64,000 nt of DNA from WTGU01 sp965200925 (GTDB lineage Bacteria; Pseudomonadota; Alphaproteobacteria; UBA828): NCBI GenBank assembly GCA_965200925.1, contig OZ241738.1, positions 1,550,001-1,614,000 of the forward strand, given 5' to 3'. Below the pieces are notes generated by a model. The model saw only the letters and a list, made by a program, of their open reading frames with translations. It did no database searches and was not told the origin of the DNA. Below, piece by piece: positions 54,611-64,000 of the stretch (position 1 is its first letter; each line of letters begins with the position of its first letter). A program made the position numbers and the translations under genes.

Positions 54611-55734
54611 TGCCGTTTTCCCGGACGGACACCAGCGCGCTCGGGCGCTGGTGGTGGACCGTCGATCGCTGGGTGCTGGCGGCGGTGCTGCTGCTGGCGC
54701 TGCTGGGGGCGATCCTCACCCTGGCCGCGAGTCCGGCCACGGCGGAGCGCATGGGCCTGGAGCCGTTCCATTTCGTCCGCCAGCAGTTCGTCTTCCTCCC
54801 GCTGGCCCTCATCACGATGCTCTGTTTCTCCTTCCTGTCCGCGACCGGCACTCGCCGGATCGGCACGGCGGGAACCGCGGTGGCCATCTCCCTGGTCGCG
54901 CTGACCCTGATCGTCGGCGCCGAGGTGAACGGCGCCCGCCGCTGGCTGGCGCTGGGCGGGTTCCACCTCCAGCCGTCGGAGTTTCTCAAGCCCTGCATCG
55001 CGGTGTTTCTGGCCGCCTGCCTCACGCGCCCGCGCGATTCGGGGTTTCCGCCGGGAAAGATCGTGGCGACGGCAGTGGCCGTGGTGACTGCGCTCCTGCT
55101 GGTGCTCCAGCCCGACATCGGGATGGCGGCGACGGTGGGCGCCATGTGGTTCGTGCAGATGTTCCTGGCCGGCATGCCGCTCGCCTGGGTCGTGCTGAGC
55201 CTCGTGGGCGCGTTCGCGGCCTTCGTCGCCGCCTACCGGTATCTGCCGCACGTCACGAGCCGCATCGACCGGTTCCTGGACCCGGCCTCGGGCGATACCT
55301 ATCAGGTCGATACCTCCCTCCGCGCCTTCGAGACGGGCGGCCTGTTCGGGCGAGGGCCGGGCGAGGGCGTCGTCAAGAGCGCGCTTCCCGACGCCCATAC
55401 CGACTTCATCTTCGCCGTGGCCGGCGAGGAGTTCGGCGTGGTGGCCTGTATCGGCATCGTCGGTCTTTTCGGCTTCGTCGTGCTGCGCGGCTTCGCCCGC
55501 GCCACGCGCGGCGGCGACCTGTTCGCGCTGACGGCGGTCGCCGGGTTGCTCACCCAGTTCGGCCTCCAGGCCCTGATCAACATGGGAGTCGCCGTGCGGC
55601 TCCTGCCCGCCAAGGGCATGACCCTTCCGCTCCTGAGCTACGGCGGCTCGTCGCTGATGGCGACCGCCGCCGGCCTCGGCATGGTCCTCGCGCTGACCCG
55701 CGTGCAGCGGAGCGCGAAGGAGTACCCCTCGTGA
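54598..55734 (+). CDS. ftsW: Septal peptidoglycan glycosyltransferase, SEDS family
   Basis: FtsW polymerises lipid II at the septum together with FtsI. The 378-residue protein has about ten helices and SEDS signatures: GAEVNGARRWLALGGFHLQPSE, QPDIGMAATVGAMWF, DAHTDFIFAVAGEEFG and LPLLSYGGSSLMATAAGLG. Two starts are possible. GTG at 54598 has GGAGGA 7 bp upstream, and ATG at 54610 overlaps the murD stop by one base. The stop overlaps murG by 4 bp. Confidence 0.96.
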   Translation: MHGVMPFSRTDTSALGRWWWTVDRWVLAAVLLLALLGAILTLAASPATAERMGLEPFHFVRQQFVFLPLALITMLCFSFLSATGTRRIGTAGTAVAISLVALTLIVGAEVNGARRWLALGGFHLQPSEFLKPCIAVFLAACLTRPRDSGFPPGKIVATAVAVVTALLLVLQPDIGMAATVGAMWFVQMFLAGMPLAWVVLSLVGAFAAFVAAYRYLPHVTSRIDRFLDPASGDTYQVDTSLRAFETGGLFGRGPGEGVVKSALPDAHTDFIFAVAGEEFGVVACIGIVGLFGFVVLRGFARATRGGDLFALTAVAGLLTQFGLQALINMGVAVRLLPAKGMTLPLLSYGGSSLMATAAGLGMVLALTRVQRSAKEYPS

Positions 55735-56879
55735 AGACGCCTGCGCCCAACCCTCCCGTTCTCCTCGTCGCAGGCGGAACTGGCGGCCACGTGTTTCCGG
55801 CGGAAGCCCTCGCGGTGGAACTGGGATCGCGTGGCCGCCGTCTTGTTCTCGTGACGGACGGGAGAGGCGCCGCCTTCGGCGACGTTCTCGGGCGCATCGA
55901 GAGACATGCCGTTCCCGTTCGCAACCCGGCCGCGCGCGGCGCCTGTGCCCGCGGCGTCGCCGCCCTCGCCATGGTGGGCGCCGTCCTGCGGGCGGTCGGC
56001 CTGCTGCGCCGCATCCGGCCGGCGGTGGCGGTGGGGTTCGGCAGTTATCCCTCGCTGCCGGCCATGGTGGCGACCGGACGGCTCGGCATTCCGAGCGTCT
56101 TGCACGAGCAGAACGCGGTGCTGGGCCGCGCCAACCGGATGCTGGCCCGGCGCGCGGTGGCGATCGCCACGTCCTTTCCGGAGACCGCGCGAATCCCCCG
56201 CCGGCGGTCGGACCGGGTCGTCCATGTGGGGAACCCGATCCGCGCCGCCGTCGCCGCGCTGCGCGACGAGGTCTACGAAGCACCCGCGCCGGACGGGCCC
56301 TTCCGCCTGCTCGTCACCGGCGGCAGCCAGGGCGCGCGCGTCTTCGCCGAGGTCGTGCCACCGGCGGTCGCGGCGTTGCCCGGGGCTCTGCGGCGGCGGA
56401 TCGAGGTGAGCCAGCAATGCCGCGAGGAGGACCTGGAACAGGTCGAGCGGCAGTATGCCGAGGCCGGGGTGCGTGCACATCTCTCGTCGTTTTTCGACGA
56501 CATGCCGGTGCGGCTCCGCGCCGCCCATCTGGCGATCTGCCGCGCCGGTGCCTCGACGGTCGCCGAACTGGCCGTCGCCGGACGGGCGGCGGTTCTGGTG
56601 CCCCTGCCGATCGCGACCGACGACCATCAGAGCGTCAACGGACGGGCGCTCGCGGCCGCGGGCGCCGCCATGGTGATCCGGCAGGATTCCTTCACGCCCG
56701 CACGGCTCGCCCAGGAAATCGCGGCGGCGATGGAGCACCCGGCCCGGCTGGCCGACCGCGCCGCCGCCGCGCGCCGTCTCGCCCGGCCGGACGCGGCCCG
56801 CACGCTCGCGAATCTGGTCGAGAGCGTGATCGGCGCGAGGCGCGGGGCGACGCCGGCACGCGCGGGAGGGACGGCATGA
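55731..56879 (+). CDS. murG: UDP-GlcNAc:lipid I N-acetylglucosaminyltransferase
   Basis: MurG adds GlcNAc to lipid I to give lipid II on the cytosolic membrane face. The 382-residue GT-B enzyme starts at GTG and has the glycine loop VAGGTGGHVFPAEAL, VGFGSYPSLP, LHEQNAVLGRANR, TGGSQGARVF and CRAGASTVAEL (the UDP-GlcNAc site). Order and ATGA-type overlaps with ftsW and murC are as usual. Confidence 0.97.
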   Translation: MKTPAPNPPVLLVAGGTGGHVFPAEALAVELGSRGRRLVLVTDGRGAAFGDVLGRIERHAVPVRNPAARGACARGVAALAMVGAVLRAVGLLRRIRPAVAVGFGSYPSLPAMVATGRLGIPSVLHEQNAVLGRANRMLARRAVAIATSFPETARIPRRRSDRVVHVGNPIRAAVAALRDEVYEAPAPDGPFRLLVTGGSQGARVFAEVVPPAVAALPGALRRRIEVSQQCREEDLEQVERQYAEAGVRAHLSSFFDDMPVRLRAAHLAICRAGASTVAELAVAGRAAVLVPLPIATDDHQSVNGRALAAAGAAMVIRQDSFTPARLAQEIAAAMEHPARLADRAAAARRLARPDAARTLANLVESVIGARRGATPARAGGTA

Positions 56880-58321
56880 AGGCGCTCCCCCTCGGCATCG
56901 GCGCGATCCATTTCGTCGGCATCGGCGGGATCGGCATGAGCGGCATCGCCGAGGTCATGCACAATCTCGGCTACCGGGTGCAGGGCAGCGACATCGCCGA
57001 AAGCGCGGCGGTGCGGCGGCTGCGCGGCCTCGGAATCCCCGTCTTCCAGGGCCACGACGCCGGCGCCGTCGCGGGCGCGGCGGTGGTGGTCGTCTCGTCC
57101 GCCGTGGCGAGCGGCAATGTCGAGGTCGCCGCCGCGCGTGAGAACTTCGTCCCGGTGGTCCGCCGCGCCGAAATGCTGGCCGAGCTGATGCGCCTCAAAT
57201 GGTCCGTCGCCATCGCCGGCACGCACGGAAAGACGACCACGACCTCGATCGTCGCGGCCACGCTGGACGGCGCAGGCCTCGACCCGACCGTCATTAACGG
57301 CGGAATCATCAACGCCTACGGCACCAACGCGCGCCTGGGTGCCGGCGACTGGATGGTCGTCGAGGCCGACGAATCGGACGGAAGTTTCGTCAAGCTGCCG
57401 GCGACCGCCGCCGTGGTCACCAATATCGACCGCGAGCACATGACGTTCTACGGCGACTTCGACGCCGTGCGCCAAGCCTACCGATCCTTCATCGAGAACA
57501 TCCCCTTCTACGGCGTCGCCGCGCTCTGCATCGACCATCCCGAAGTGCAGGCCCTGATCGGGCGCATTGCGGACCGCCGCATGGTGACCTACGGCATGAG
57601 TCCGCAGGCGGAAGTCCGGGCGGTGAACGTCGCGAGCGACGCGCTGGGCTCGACCTACGACGTGCTTCTCACCGACCGCACCCACGGCAAGACCCGGACC
57701 ATCGAGGGGCTCCGCCTGCCGATGCTGGGCGAGCACAACGTCCAGAATTCCCTCGCCGCGGTCGCCGTCGGCCGCGAGATGGGCCTCGCGGACGACACGA
57801 TCCGCGCGGCCTTCGCCGGCTTCAAGGGAGTCGAGCGGCGCTTCACCAAGGCGGGCGTCACCCGTGGGGTCACCGTGATCGACGATTACGGGCACCATCC
57901 GGTAGAGATTGCCGCGGTCTTGCGCTCGGCGCGCGCCGCCTATGACGGGCGCGTCGTGGCCGTGGTGCAGCCCCACCGCTACACCCGCCTGTGCGACCTC
58001 TTCGAGGAGTTCTGCGCCTGCTTCAACGACGCCGACACGGTGGTCGTCGCCGACGTGCACGCGGCGGGCGAACGGCCCATCGAAGGAATCGACCGGGACG
58101 CGCTGGTCGAGGGGTTGCGGCGCCACGGCCACCGCCACGTGCTGCCGCTCGAAGCGCCGGAGGCGCTGCCGGCCCTGGTCGACACCCTCGTGGAGCCGGG
58201 TGACTTGGTCGTCTGCCTCGGCGCCGGCAGCATCACCCGCTGGGCGCGGGCGCTTCCCGCCGCCCTGGAGGCCCTGGGGCCGCGCCTGCGAGCGACGGGC
58301 GCGACCGGGCGGCCGTCATGA
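56876..58321 (+). CDS. murC: UDP-MurNAc--L-alanine ligase
   Basis: MurC adds L-alanine to UDP-MurNAc, the first peptide step. The 481-residue protein opens with HFVGIGGIGMSGIAEVM, followed by the ATP loop IAGTHGKTTTTSIV, EADESDGSF, DDYGHHPVEI and QPHRYTRLCDLF. Start ATG at 56876 overlaps the murG stop. Its stop overlaps the first of two possible ATG codons for murB. Confidence 0.98.
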   Translation: MKALPLGIGAIHFVGIGGIGMSGIAEVMHNLGYRVQGSDIAESAAVRRLRGLGIPVFQGHDAGAVAGAAVVVVSSAVASGNVEVAAARENFVPVVRRAEMLAELMRLKWSVAIAGTHGKTTTTSIVAATLDGAGLDPTVINGGIINAYGTNARLGAGDWMVVEADESDGSFVKLPATAAVVTNIDREHMTFYGDFDAVRQAYRSFIENIPFYGVAALCIDHPEVQALIGRIADRRMVTYGMSPQAEVRAVNVASDALGSTYDVLLTDRTHGKTRTIEGLRLPMLGEHNVQNSLAAVAVGREMGLADDTIRAAFAGFKGVERRFTKAGVTRGVTVIDDYGHHPVEIAAVLRSARAAYDGRVVAVVQPHRYTRLCDLFEEFCACFNDADTVVVADVHAAGERPIEGIDRDALVEGLRRHGHRHVLPLEAPEALPALVDTLVEPGDLVVCLGAGSITRWARALPAALEALGPRLRATGATGRPS

Positions 58322-59283
58322 TGGCGGTCCCGAAGGCACCCGGCTGGGTCGAGCGGCTCCCCGCAGCCCGCGGACGTTACACGCCGGCGGTGGACCTTTC
58401 GCGAACCGTCTGGTTCCGCGCGGGCGGCGTCGCGGACGTGATATTCCGCCCGGCCGACAGCGACGACTTGGCGCATTTCCTGGCGGCCCGCCCCGCCGGC
58501 CTGCCGGTGACGGCGGTGGGCCTCGGCTCGAACCTGCTGGTGCGCGACGGCGGCGTGGAAGGCGTCGTCGTCCGGCTGCGGCAGGGTTTTCGCGACATCG
58601 GCGTGACCTGGGACGGCGACCGCGCGCTGGTCGAGGTCGGCGCGGGCACCCTCGACATCGCCGTCGCCCGCCATTGCCGCACCGCGGGCATCGAGGGCCT
58701 GGCCTTCTTGGGCGGCGTCCCCGGCACCATAGGCGGCGCGCTGCGCATGAACGCCGGCGCCTATGGCAGCGAGATGGCGGACGTGGTGGTCGAGGCCCGG
58801 GCGCTGGACGGCGACGGCGCGATGCACACGCTGTCTCCGGACGCGATCGGCTTCTCCTATCGTCATTCGACCGTTCCCGACGACTGGATTTTCGTCTCGA
58901 CCGTCCTTGCCGGCAGGCGCGGAGACCCGGCGTCGGTCGCGCGGCGCATGGACGAGATCGACGCCGCCCGCGAGGCGAGCCAGCCGATTCGCGCCCGCAC
59001 GGGCGGCAGCACCTTCGCCAATCCCCCGGGGCGGAAGGCCTGGGCGCTGATCGACGAGGCCGGCTGCCGCGGCCTCGTCAGGGGCGGCGCCCGCATCTCC
59101 GGGAAGCACTGCAATTTCATCGTCAACACGGGGGACGCCACGGCCGCGGACATCGAGAGCCTGGGCGAGGAAGTGCGGCGCAGGGTCAAGGAGAAGAGCG
59201 GCGTCTCGCTCCGCTGGGAAATCCACAGGATCGGCCGCCATCGGACCGCAGGGCCGGTCGGCGGCGGGAGGCCGGGACAGTGA
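58318..59283 (+). CDS. murB: UDP-N-acetylenolpyruvoylglucosamine reductase
   Basis: MurB is an FAD enzyme that reduces UDP-GlcNAc-enolpyruvate to UDP-MurNAc with NADPH. The 321-residue protein has WFRAGGVADV, GLGSNLLVRDGGVEGVV, FLGGVPGTIGGALRMNAGAYG and TGGSTFANPPGRKAW, including the catalytic Ser. Two ATG codons lie together at 58318 and 58321. The stop overlaps the GTG of ddl by 4 bp. Confidence 0.97.
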   Translation: MMAVPKAPGWVERLPAARGRYTPAVDLSRTVWFRAGGVADVIFRPADSDDLAHFLAARPAGLPVTAVGLGSNLLVRDGGVEGVVVRLRQGFRDIGVTWDGDRALVEVGAGTLDIAVARHCRTAGIEGLAFLGGVPGTIGGALRMNAGAYGSEMADVVVEARALDGDGAMHTLSPDAIGFSYRHSTVPDDWIFVSTVLAGRRGDPASVARRMDEIDAAREASQPIRARTGGSTFANPPGRKAWALIDEAGCRGLVRGGARISGKHCNFIVNTGDATAADIESLGEEVRRRVKEKSGVSLRWEIHRIGRHRTAGPVGGGRPGQ

Positions 59284-60191
59284 GCAAACACGTCGCGGTG
59301 CTCATGGGCGGCTGGTCGGCCGAGCGCGACGTCTCCCTGGTGAGCGGGGGTGCCGTGGAGCGCGCGCTCACGGAGGCCGGCTACCGCGTGACCGGCGTCG
59401 ACGTCACCCACCGCCTGGCGGCCGATCTGGCCGAGATCCGGCCGGACGTCGCGTTCAACGCCCTCCATGGAACGACCGGCGAGGACGGCTGCGTCCAGGG
59501 ACTGCTCGAGGTCATGGGCCTGCCCTACACCCATTCGGGCGTGCTCGCCTCGGCGCTGGCGATGGACAAGCCCGCGGCGAAGCGCCTCTTCAAGGAAGCC
59601 GGCCTCGTCTGCCCGGAAGGCGCGGTCATGCGCCGGGAGAGCGTCATGGCCGGCGGCGCCGGCGAGCCGCCCTACGTGATCAAGCCCCTGAACCAGGGCT
59701 CGAGCATGGGCGTCCATCTGGTGTTCGGCGGCGACAACCTGGTGCCGCTCAACGGCAATTGGCCCTACGGCGAGCAGGTGCTCGTCGAGCGTTACATCCC
59801 CGGGCGCGAGATCCAGGCGGCGGTCATGGGCGAGCGCGCGTTGGGTGCCATCGAAATCCGCCCCAAGGGGCGCTTCTACGACTACGAGGCGAAATACACG
59901 GACGGACGGGCCGATCACTACATGCCGGCGCCGATCCACCCCGACGCCTACGAAGAGGTCCTCGGCATCGCGCTCGCCGCCCACAGGGCACTCGGCTGCC
60001 GCGGCGTGACCCGCGCCGATTTCCGCTACGACGATACCGCGGGCGAGCCGGGTCGCTTCTACCTGCTCGAGATCAACACGCAACCCGGCATGACCCCGCT
60101 CTCGCTCGTTCCCGAGATCGCGGCGGACGTCGGCATCGACTTTCGACAACTCGTCTGCTGGCTCGTGGAAAACGCCGCATGCGACAGATGA
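59280..60191 (+). CDS. ddl: D-alanine--D-alanine ligase
   Basis: Ddl makes the D-Ala-D-Ala dipeptide used by MurF. The 303-residue ATP-grasp enzyme starts at GTG and shows VLMGGWSAERDVSLVSG, NALHGTTGEDGCVQGLLE, YVIKPLNQGSSMGVH and the metal and substrate loop LLEINTQPGMTPLSLVPE. Length is typical. The stop overlaps ftsQ. Confidence 0.97.
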   Translation: MSKHVAVLMGGWSAERDVSLVSGGAVERALTEAGYRVTGVDVTHRLAADLAEIRPDVAFNALHGTTGEDGCVQGLLEVMGLPYTHSGVLASALAMDKPAAKRLFKEAGLVCPEGAVMRRESVMAGGAGEPPYVIKPLNQGSSMGVHLVFGGDNLVPLNGNWPYGEQVLVERYIPGREIQAAVMGERALGAIEIRPKGRFYDYEAKYTDGRADHYMPAPIHPDAYEEVLGIALAAHRALGCRGVTRADFRYDDTAGEPGRFYLLEINTQPGMTPLSLVPEIAADVGIDFRQLVCWLVENAACDR

Positions 60192-61048
60192 GCCTCTTCG
60201 GCCGGTCGAAACCGACCGGTGCCCAGGGCGTCCCGCCGCCCGACCGGCGCGGCGGGCGGCGCGCGGCACGCCGCGGGGCTTTCCCCCGCCCGCGGTGGCG
60301 GCTGCTCAAATTCGCCGCGCTTCTCCCCGTCGTCGCCGCCGCGATCTGGCTCGCCCTGCCCGGAACGGCCGGCCGCATCCTGGCCGACATCCGGGAGAGC
60401 TTCGTCCAGGCGACGGCCGGTGCCGGGATGACCGTGCAGCGGGTCTATACGGACGGGCGGCGGCGCACGCCGGTCGCCGCGATTCTCACGGCCCTCGGGA
60501 CGGAAGTGGGGGCGCCCATCTTTTCCGTGGACCCGCGGGAAGCGCGCGACCGGATTCAGGAGATCGGCTGGGTCGAACGCGCGGTCGTCGAACGGCGCCT
60601 GCCGTCCACCGTTTACGTGCACCTGGTCGAGCGCACGCCCTCCGCGCTGTGGCAGCGCGACGGGCGACTCGTCGTGGTCGATCGCGCGGGCACGGTGATC
60701 GGCCCCGAGGGGGTCACGCAATTCGCCCATCTGCCGGTCATCGTCGGCGACGACGCACCCCGCCGCGCGCCGGCCCTCCTCGATGCGATGGCGGCCCATC
60801 CGGCACTGTCGAAGCGCGTTCGGGCGGCGATCCGGATGGGCGGCAGGCGCTGGAACCTGCGCTTCGACACCGGCCTCGAGGCGCGGCTGCCCGAAGGCGA
60901 GGTGGCGCGGGCCTGGGCGCGCCTCGTCGCGGAAATCGACGAGGGCGGCCTTCTCGACCGGCCGGTCGAGATCGTCGACCTGCGCCTCGCCGACCGGACG
61001 ATTCTCCGCCTCCGCCCGCCTGCGGCGGCGGACGAAAACCGCACTTGA
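60188..61048 (+). CDS. ftsQ: Cell division protein FtsQ
   Basis: FtsQ is a bitopic divisome protein that recruits FtsB and FtsL. The 286-residue product has an Arg-rich cytoplasmic region, one transmembrane helix (about 40-60) and a periplasmic POTRA domain (about 85-155, IFSVDPREARDRIQEIGWVERAVVERRLP). The FtsQ domain follows. ATG at 60188 overlaps the ddl stop by 4 bp and is preferred; ATG at 60179 would add three residues. Confidence 0.92.
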   Translation: MSLFGRSKPTGAQGVPPPDRRGGRRAARRGAFPRPRWRLLKFAALLPVVAAAIWLALPGTAGRILADIRESFVQATAGAGMTVQRVYTDGRRRTPVAAILTALGTEVGAPIFSVDPREARDRIQEIGWVERAVVERRLPSTVYVHLVERTPSALWQRDGRLVVVDRAGTVIGPEGVTQFAHLPVIVGDDAPRRAPALLDAMAAHPALSKRVRAAIRMGGRRWNLRFDTGLEARLPEGEVARAWARLVAEIDEGGLLDRPVEIVDLRLADRTILRLRPPAAADENRT

Positions 61049-61067
61049 GAGGGGAGAGGCGGAAACC

Positions 61068-62297
61068 GTGATCGCCGGACTCGACATCGGAACGACCAAG
61101 GTCGCCTGTTTCGTCGCCCGCCGCGACGCCGACGGCACGGTCCGCATCGCGGGGATCGGCCAGGAGATCGCCGGCGGAATGCGCGCCGGCGGCGTGGTCG
61201 ACATGGACGCGGCGGAGCGCGCGATCCGCACCGCCGTGCACCGGGCCGAGACCATGGCGGATCACCAGATCCGGGACGTCTTCGTCGGCGTCTCGGGAGG
61301 GACGCCGCGTTCGAGCTTCATCGACGTCGAGGTCGGCGTTTCCGGGCGGGAAATCGACGAGCGCGACATTCAACGCGCCTTCGACCAGGTGCAGGCGGTG
61401 GACAGCGGCCGCGACCGGGATATCGTCCACGCCGTCCCGACCGGCTACGACCTCGACGGCTCGTCCGGCATCCGCGACCCGCGCGGCATGTATGGCGATA
61501 CCCTTCGCGTTCGCTTGCATCTGGTGAGCGTGGGCCACGGCAGCCTGCGGAACCTGCTCACCTGCGTCTCGCGCTGCGATCTGGAGATCGCGGCACCGGT
61601 CGTCTCCGCCTACGCCTCCGGCCTAGCATGCCTGGTCTCCGACGAACGCGACCTCGGCACCGCCTATATCGACATGGGCGGCGGCACGACCGAGATCGCG
61701 ATCTTCGGCGAGGGCAATCTGGCCTGGACCGAGACCCTGCCCGTGGGCGGCGGCCACGTCACGAACGACATCGCCCGCGCGCTGTCCACGCCGGTCGCCA
61801 GCGCCGAGCGCCTGAAGCGGCTCCACGGGAGCACGGTGCCTCACCCGACGGACGACGACGAGGCCATCGAGGTTCCGGAGATCGGCCCGCGGGAGGCGGG
61901 TTCCGGCCGCTGCGTCGCCCGCTCCCTGCTCGCCGGGATCGTGCGCCCGCGCCTGGAGGAGATCCTGGAGCTCGCGCGCGCGCGCATCGAGGCGAGCGGG
62001 CTCCGCCAGTGGGCGCGGAACAGGGTCGTCATCGGCGGGGGCGCGAGCCAGATCGAGGGCCTGGACGCGCTCGCCGGCCGCATCCTCGATACGCAGATCC
62101 GAATCGCCCGGCCCCTCGGCCTGCCCGGCCTCGCGCAGGCGGTTTCCGGGCCCGAATTCGCTACCTGCGCGGGTCTTCTCCTTTACGCCACCCGCAAGAA
62201 CGCCGAGCCGCGGGCGCGGTACGGCGGCGCCGACGCCGACGCGCCGCTCGCGAACACGCTCGGACGGTTCGGCCAATGGCTGAGAAGCAACTTCTAG
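61068..62297 (+). CDS. ftsA: Cell division protein FtsA
   Basis: FtsA is the actin-like ATPase that tethers FtsZ filaments to the membrane. The 409-residue protein has the phosphate-1 loop AGLDIGTTKVACFVARR, the 1C-domain region around SVGHGSLRNLL, IDMGGGTTEIAIF (phosphate-2), and VIGGGASQIEGL (adenosine). The C terminus GRFGQWLRSNF is an amphipathic membrane-targeting helix. GTG at 61068 was chosen; it begins right at the nucleotide loop, a few residues shorter than many homologues. Confidence 0.95.
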   Translation: MIAGLDIGTTKVACFVARRDADGTVRIAGIGQEIAGGMRAGGVVDMDAAERAIRTAVHRAETMADHQIRDVFVGVSGGTPRSSFIDVEVGVSGREIDERDIQRAFDQVQAVDSGRDRDIVHAVPTGYDLDGSSGIRDPRGMYGDTLRVRLHLVSVGHGSLRNLLTCVSRCDLEIAAPVVSAYASGLACLVSDERDLGTAYIDMGGGTTEIAIFGEGNLAWTETLPVGGGHVTNDIARALSTPVASAERLKRLHGSTVPHPTDDDEAIEVPEIGPREAGSGRCVARSLLAGIVRPRLEEILELARARIEASGLRQWARNRVVIGGGASQIEGLDALAGRILDTQIRIARPLGLPGLAQAVSGPEFATCAGLLLYATRKNAEPRARYGGADADAPLANTLGRFGQWLRSNF

Positions 62298-62372
62298 GCG
62301 GCGCGGCGCGTTCGCCGGCGGCGCCGAGTGCGTTGACGAACGACGGAAACGACCAACCCCAGGGAGGGTGAC

Positions 62373-64000
62373 ATGACCATCGATTTCATGCCCGAGAAGC
62401 ACATCGAAACCAAGCCGCGCATTACGGTGTTCGGCATCGGCGGCGCCGGGGGCAACGCCGTCAACAACATGATTAGCGGCCAGCTCGAAGGCGTCGAGTT
62501 CGTCGTCGCCAACACCGATAACCAATCGCTGGTGCGCTCGCTGTGCGACGAGCGCGTGCGCCTCGGGATCAACATGACGAACGGACTCGGCGCCGGCGCC
62601 CGCCCCGACATCGGCAAGGCGGCGGCGGAAGAGGCGCTCGACGACATCCAGCGCTATCTCGAGGGGAACAACATGGTCTTCATCGCCGCCGGCATGGGCG
62701 GCGGCACCGGGACCGGCGGGGCGCCCGTGATCGCGCGTGCAGCACGCGAGCACGGCATCCTGACGGTGGGAGTCGTCACCAAGCCGTTCCAGTTCGAGGG
62801 CGGCCAGCGGATGCGGACCGCGGAACTCGGGATCCAGGAGCTGCACCAGTATGTGGATACCCTGATCGTGATCCCGAACCAGAACCTCTTCCGCGTCGCG
62901 AGCGACCAGACGACCTTCGCGGATGCCTTCAAGATGGCCGACGACGTGCTCCACGCGGGCGTGCGCGGAGTCACCGACCTGATGGTCAATCCGGGCCTGA
63001 TCAACCTCGATTTCGCCGACATCCGCATGGTGATGAGCGAGATGGGGAAGGCGATGATGGGCACGGGAGAGGCCGAGGGCGAGAGTCGCGCGCCCGCGGC
63101 GGCCGAGGCCGCGATCAACAACCCGCTCCTCGACAACGCCTCAATCAAGGGGGCCCACGGCGTCCTGATCAACGTCACCGGCGGCACCGACATCACGCTG
63201 CACGAGGTGGACGAAGCGGCGTCACGGATCTGCGGCGACGCGGACGCCGACGCCAACATCATCTTCGGCACGAGTCTTGACGAACAGCTCCACGGCCGCA
63301 TGCGCGTCTCGGTGATCGCGACCGGAATCGAGAACGTCGAGGCGCGCGCACCGGCTCCGGAAGCCTCCGACAAGATCCACGTGCTCGGTTTCTCCGAGCG
63401 CAAGAGCGCCGGCGCTTCCGACGCGGCGCAGGTGGCGCCCGGAACCGCCGACGAGGCCGCCCCCGACGAGTCGCCGGCGGACGATCCCGCGCCGGCGGAG
63501 GTGACGGAGGCGGCGGAGGCGGTCACCGAGACGCCGATGGCGGAGACGGCCGACGCGCAACCGCTGCCCGCGCCCGCCGTCCGACGGACGGTCGCCGCGG
63601 CACGGCCCCAGGCCGAACCGGCGACCGAGACGATCCAGCCGAGGCCGGAGCACAGGACGGTGGCGGCGAACGCCGCCGGCGCCGTCGCCGCCCGGGTCAC
63701 GGGGACGGAGCTGCGGATCGATCGACGGGCGGAGGCGCCCGAGAGAACTGGGACCCCGGCCCGGCCGAGCGAGGAGAGCGGCGACGTCCGGCGCACCGAC
63801 GCGAGCGAGGCCGACGACCCGGCGCGCAGGCCCACCCTCTTCGAGCGCATGACCGGCACCGGCCGCGCCCGGCGAGAGACCGAAGAGGAGGAACCCGGCA
63901 CCACCGCGCCGAACGTGAACGGAGCGGCGGCGCGCGCGGCCGGTGCCGAGGGCAGGACGGCGCCGGTTCTCGGGCCCGCACCGACGGCACCCGTGGCCGA
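62373..64000 (+). CDS. ftsZ: Cell division protein FtsZ (5' part; runs off the window)
   Basis: FtsZ is the tubulin-like GTPase of the Z ring. The visible 542 codons include ITVFGIGGAGGNAVNNMI, the tubulin signature AAGMGGGTGTGGAPVIA, TKPFQFEGGQRM and the T7 loop NLDFADIRMVM. The GTPase core ends near residue 320. A long Ala/Pro/Glu/Thr-rich linker then continues to the window edge, typical of alphaproteobacterial FtsZ. AGGGAGG precedes the ATG. The C-terminal FtsA-binding peptide is not in the window. Confidence 0.97.
   Translation, partial: MTIDFMPEKHIETKPRITVFGIGGAGGNAVNNMISGQLEGVEFVVANTDNQSLVRSLCDERVRLGINMTNGLGAGARPDIGKAAAEEALDDIQRYLEGNNMVFIAAGMGGGTGTGGAPVIARAAREHGILTVGVVTKPFQFEGGQRMRTAELGIQELHQYVDTLIVIPNQNLFRVASDQTTFADAFKMADDVLHAGVRGVTDLMVNPGLINLDFADIRMVMSEMGKAMMGTGEAEGESRAPAAAEAAINNPLLDNASIKGAHGVLINVTGGTDITLHEVDEAASRICGDADADANIIFGTSLDEQLHGRMRVSVIATGIENVEARAPAPEASDKIHVLGFSERKSAGASDAAQVAPGTADEAAPDESPADDPAPAEVTEAAEAVTETPMAETADAQPLPAPAVRRTVAAARPQAEPATETIQPRPEHRTVAANAAGAVAARVTGTELRIDRRAEAPERTGTPARPSEESGDVRRTDASEADDPARRPTLFERMTGTGRARRETEEEEPGTTAPNVNGAAARAAGAEGRTAPVLGPAPTAPVA

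Overview
This window is a gene-dense, strongly GC-rich stretch of an alphaproteobacterial chromosome. The gene order gyrA-coaD-queA-tgt, tig-clpP-clpX-lon-hupB, nuoA-N-birA-coaX-rnj-mce-DUF1467 and mraZ...ftsZ points to a Rhodospirillales-like lineage. That placement rests on synteny and protein character; I could not run a search. Almost all genes are on the + strand. The exception is one three-gene operon at 38265-43636.

Layout. (1) 1-2900: the gyrA 3' end, coaD, the queuosine genes queA and tgt, and tRNA-Lys. (2) 3090-6410: an accessory patch with an MmgE/PrpD-family protein, an M19 dipeptidase-like protein and a voltage-gated cation channel. (3) 6500-13228: tRNA-Leu and the protein quality-control block tig, clpP, clpX and lon, then hupB with a strong terminator. 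A heat-shock-type promoter precedes lon. (4) 13308-31741: tRNA-Val, tRNA-Asp, the complete 14-gene complex I operon nuoA-N, then birA, coaX, RNase J, methylmalonyl-CoA epimerase and a DUF1467 membrane protein. (5) 31752-45500: a variable segment. It holds tag, a multiply frameshifted IS transposase remnant, a DUF1499 protein, three sugar-nucleotide genes, a peroxiredoxin with an unusually AT-rich promoter, and a DUF4143-type ATPase with dyads at both ends. It also holds a minus-strand glutamate-synthase-like operon, a divergent M20 peptidase homologue, and the RNase P RNA gene rnpB. (6) 45681-64000: the whole division and cell wall (dcw) cluster mraZ, rsmH, ftsL, ftsI, murE, murF, mraY, murD, ftsW, murG, murC, murB, ddl, ftsQ, ftsA and the 5' part of ftsZ. 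Most genes there are joined by 1-19 bp overlaps.

How the genes work together. The nuo genes build the NADH:quinone oxidoreductase. The dcw genes make lipid II from UDP-MurNAc precursors and couple it to the FtsZ ring. The four-gene tig-clpP-clpX-lon set folds or degrades proteins.

The least conventional parts are these. The glutamate-synthase-like operon has a permuted domain order, and its reductase carries a second, degenerate FMN-domain copy. A MraZ-box-like array (four TCCCG at exact 10-bp period) lies just upstream of that operon, resembling the array at the mraZ promoter 2 kb away. The channel has a TLEDWTD selectivity filter that suggests calcium preference. Two hydrolase homologues (M19 and M20) lack metal ligands. 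Large dyads flank the ATPase and peroxiredoxin genes. I saw no CRISPR array, prophage, 16S/23S rRNA or replication origin. No stretch over about 300 bases lacks a gene; the longest gaps are 45501-45771 and 12669-12905.
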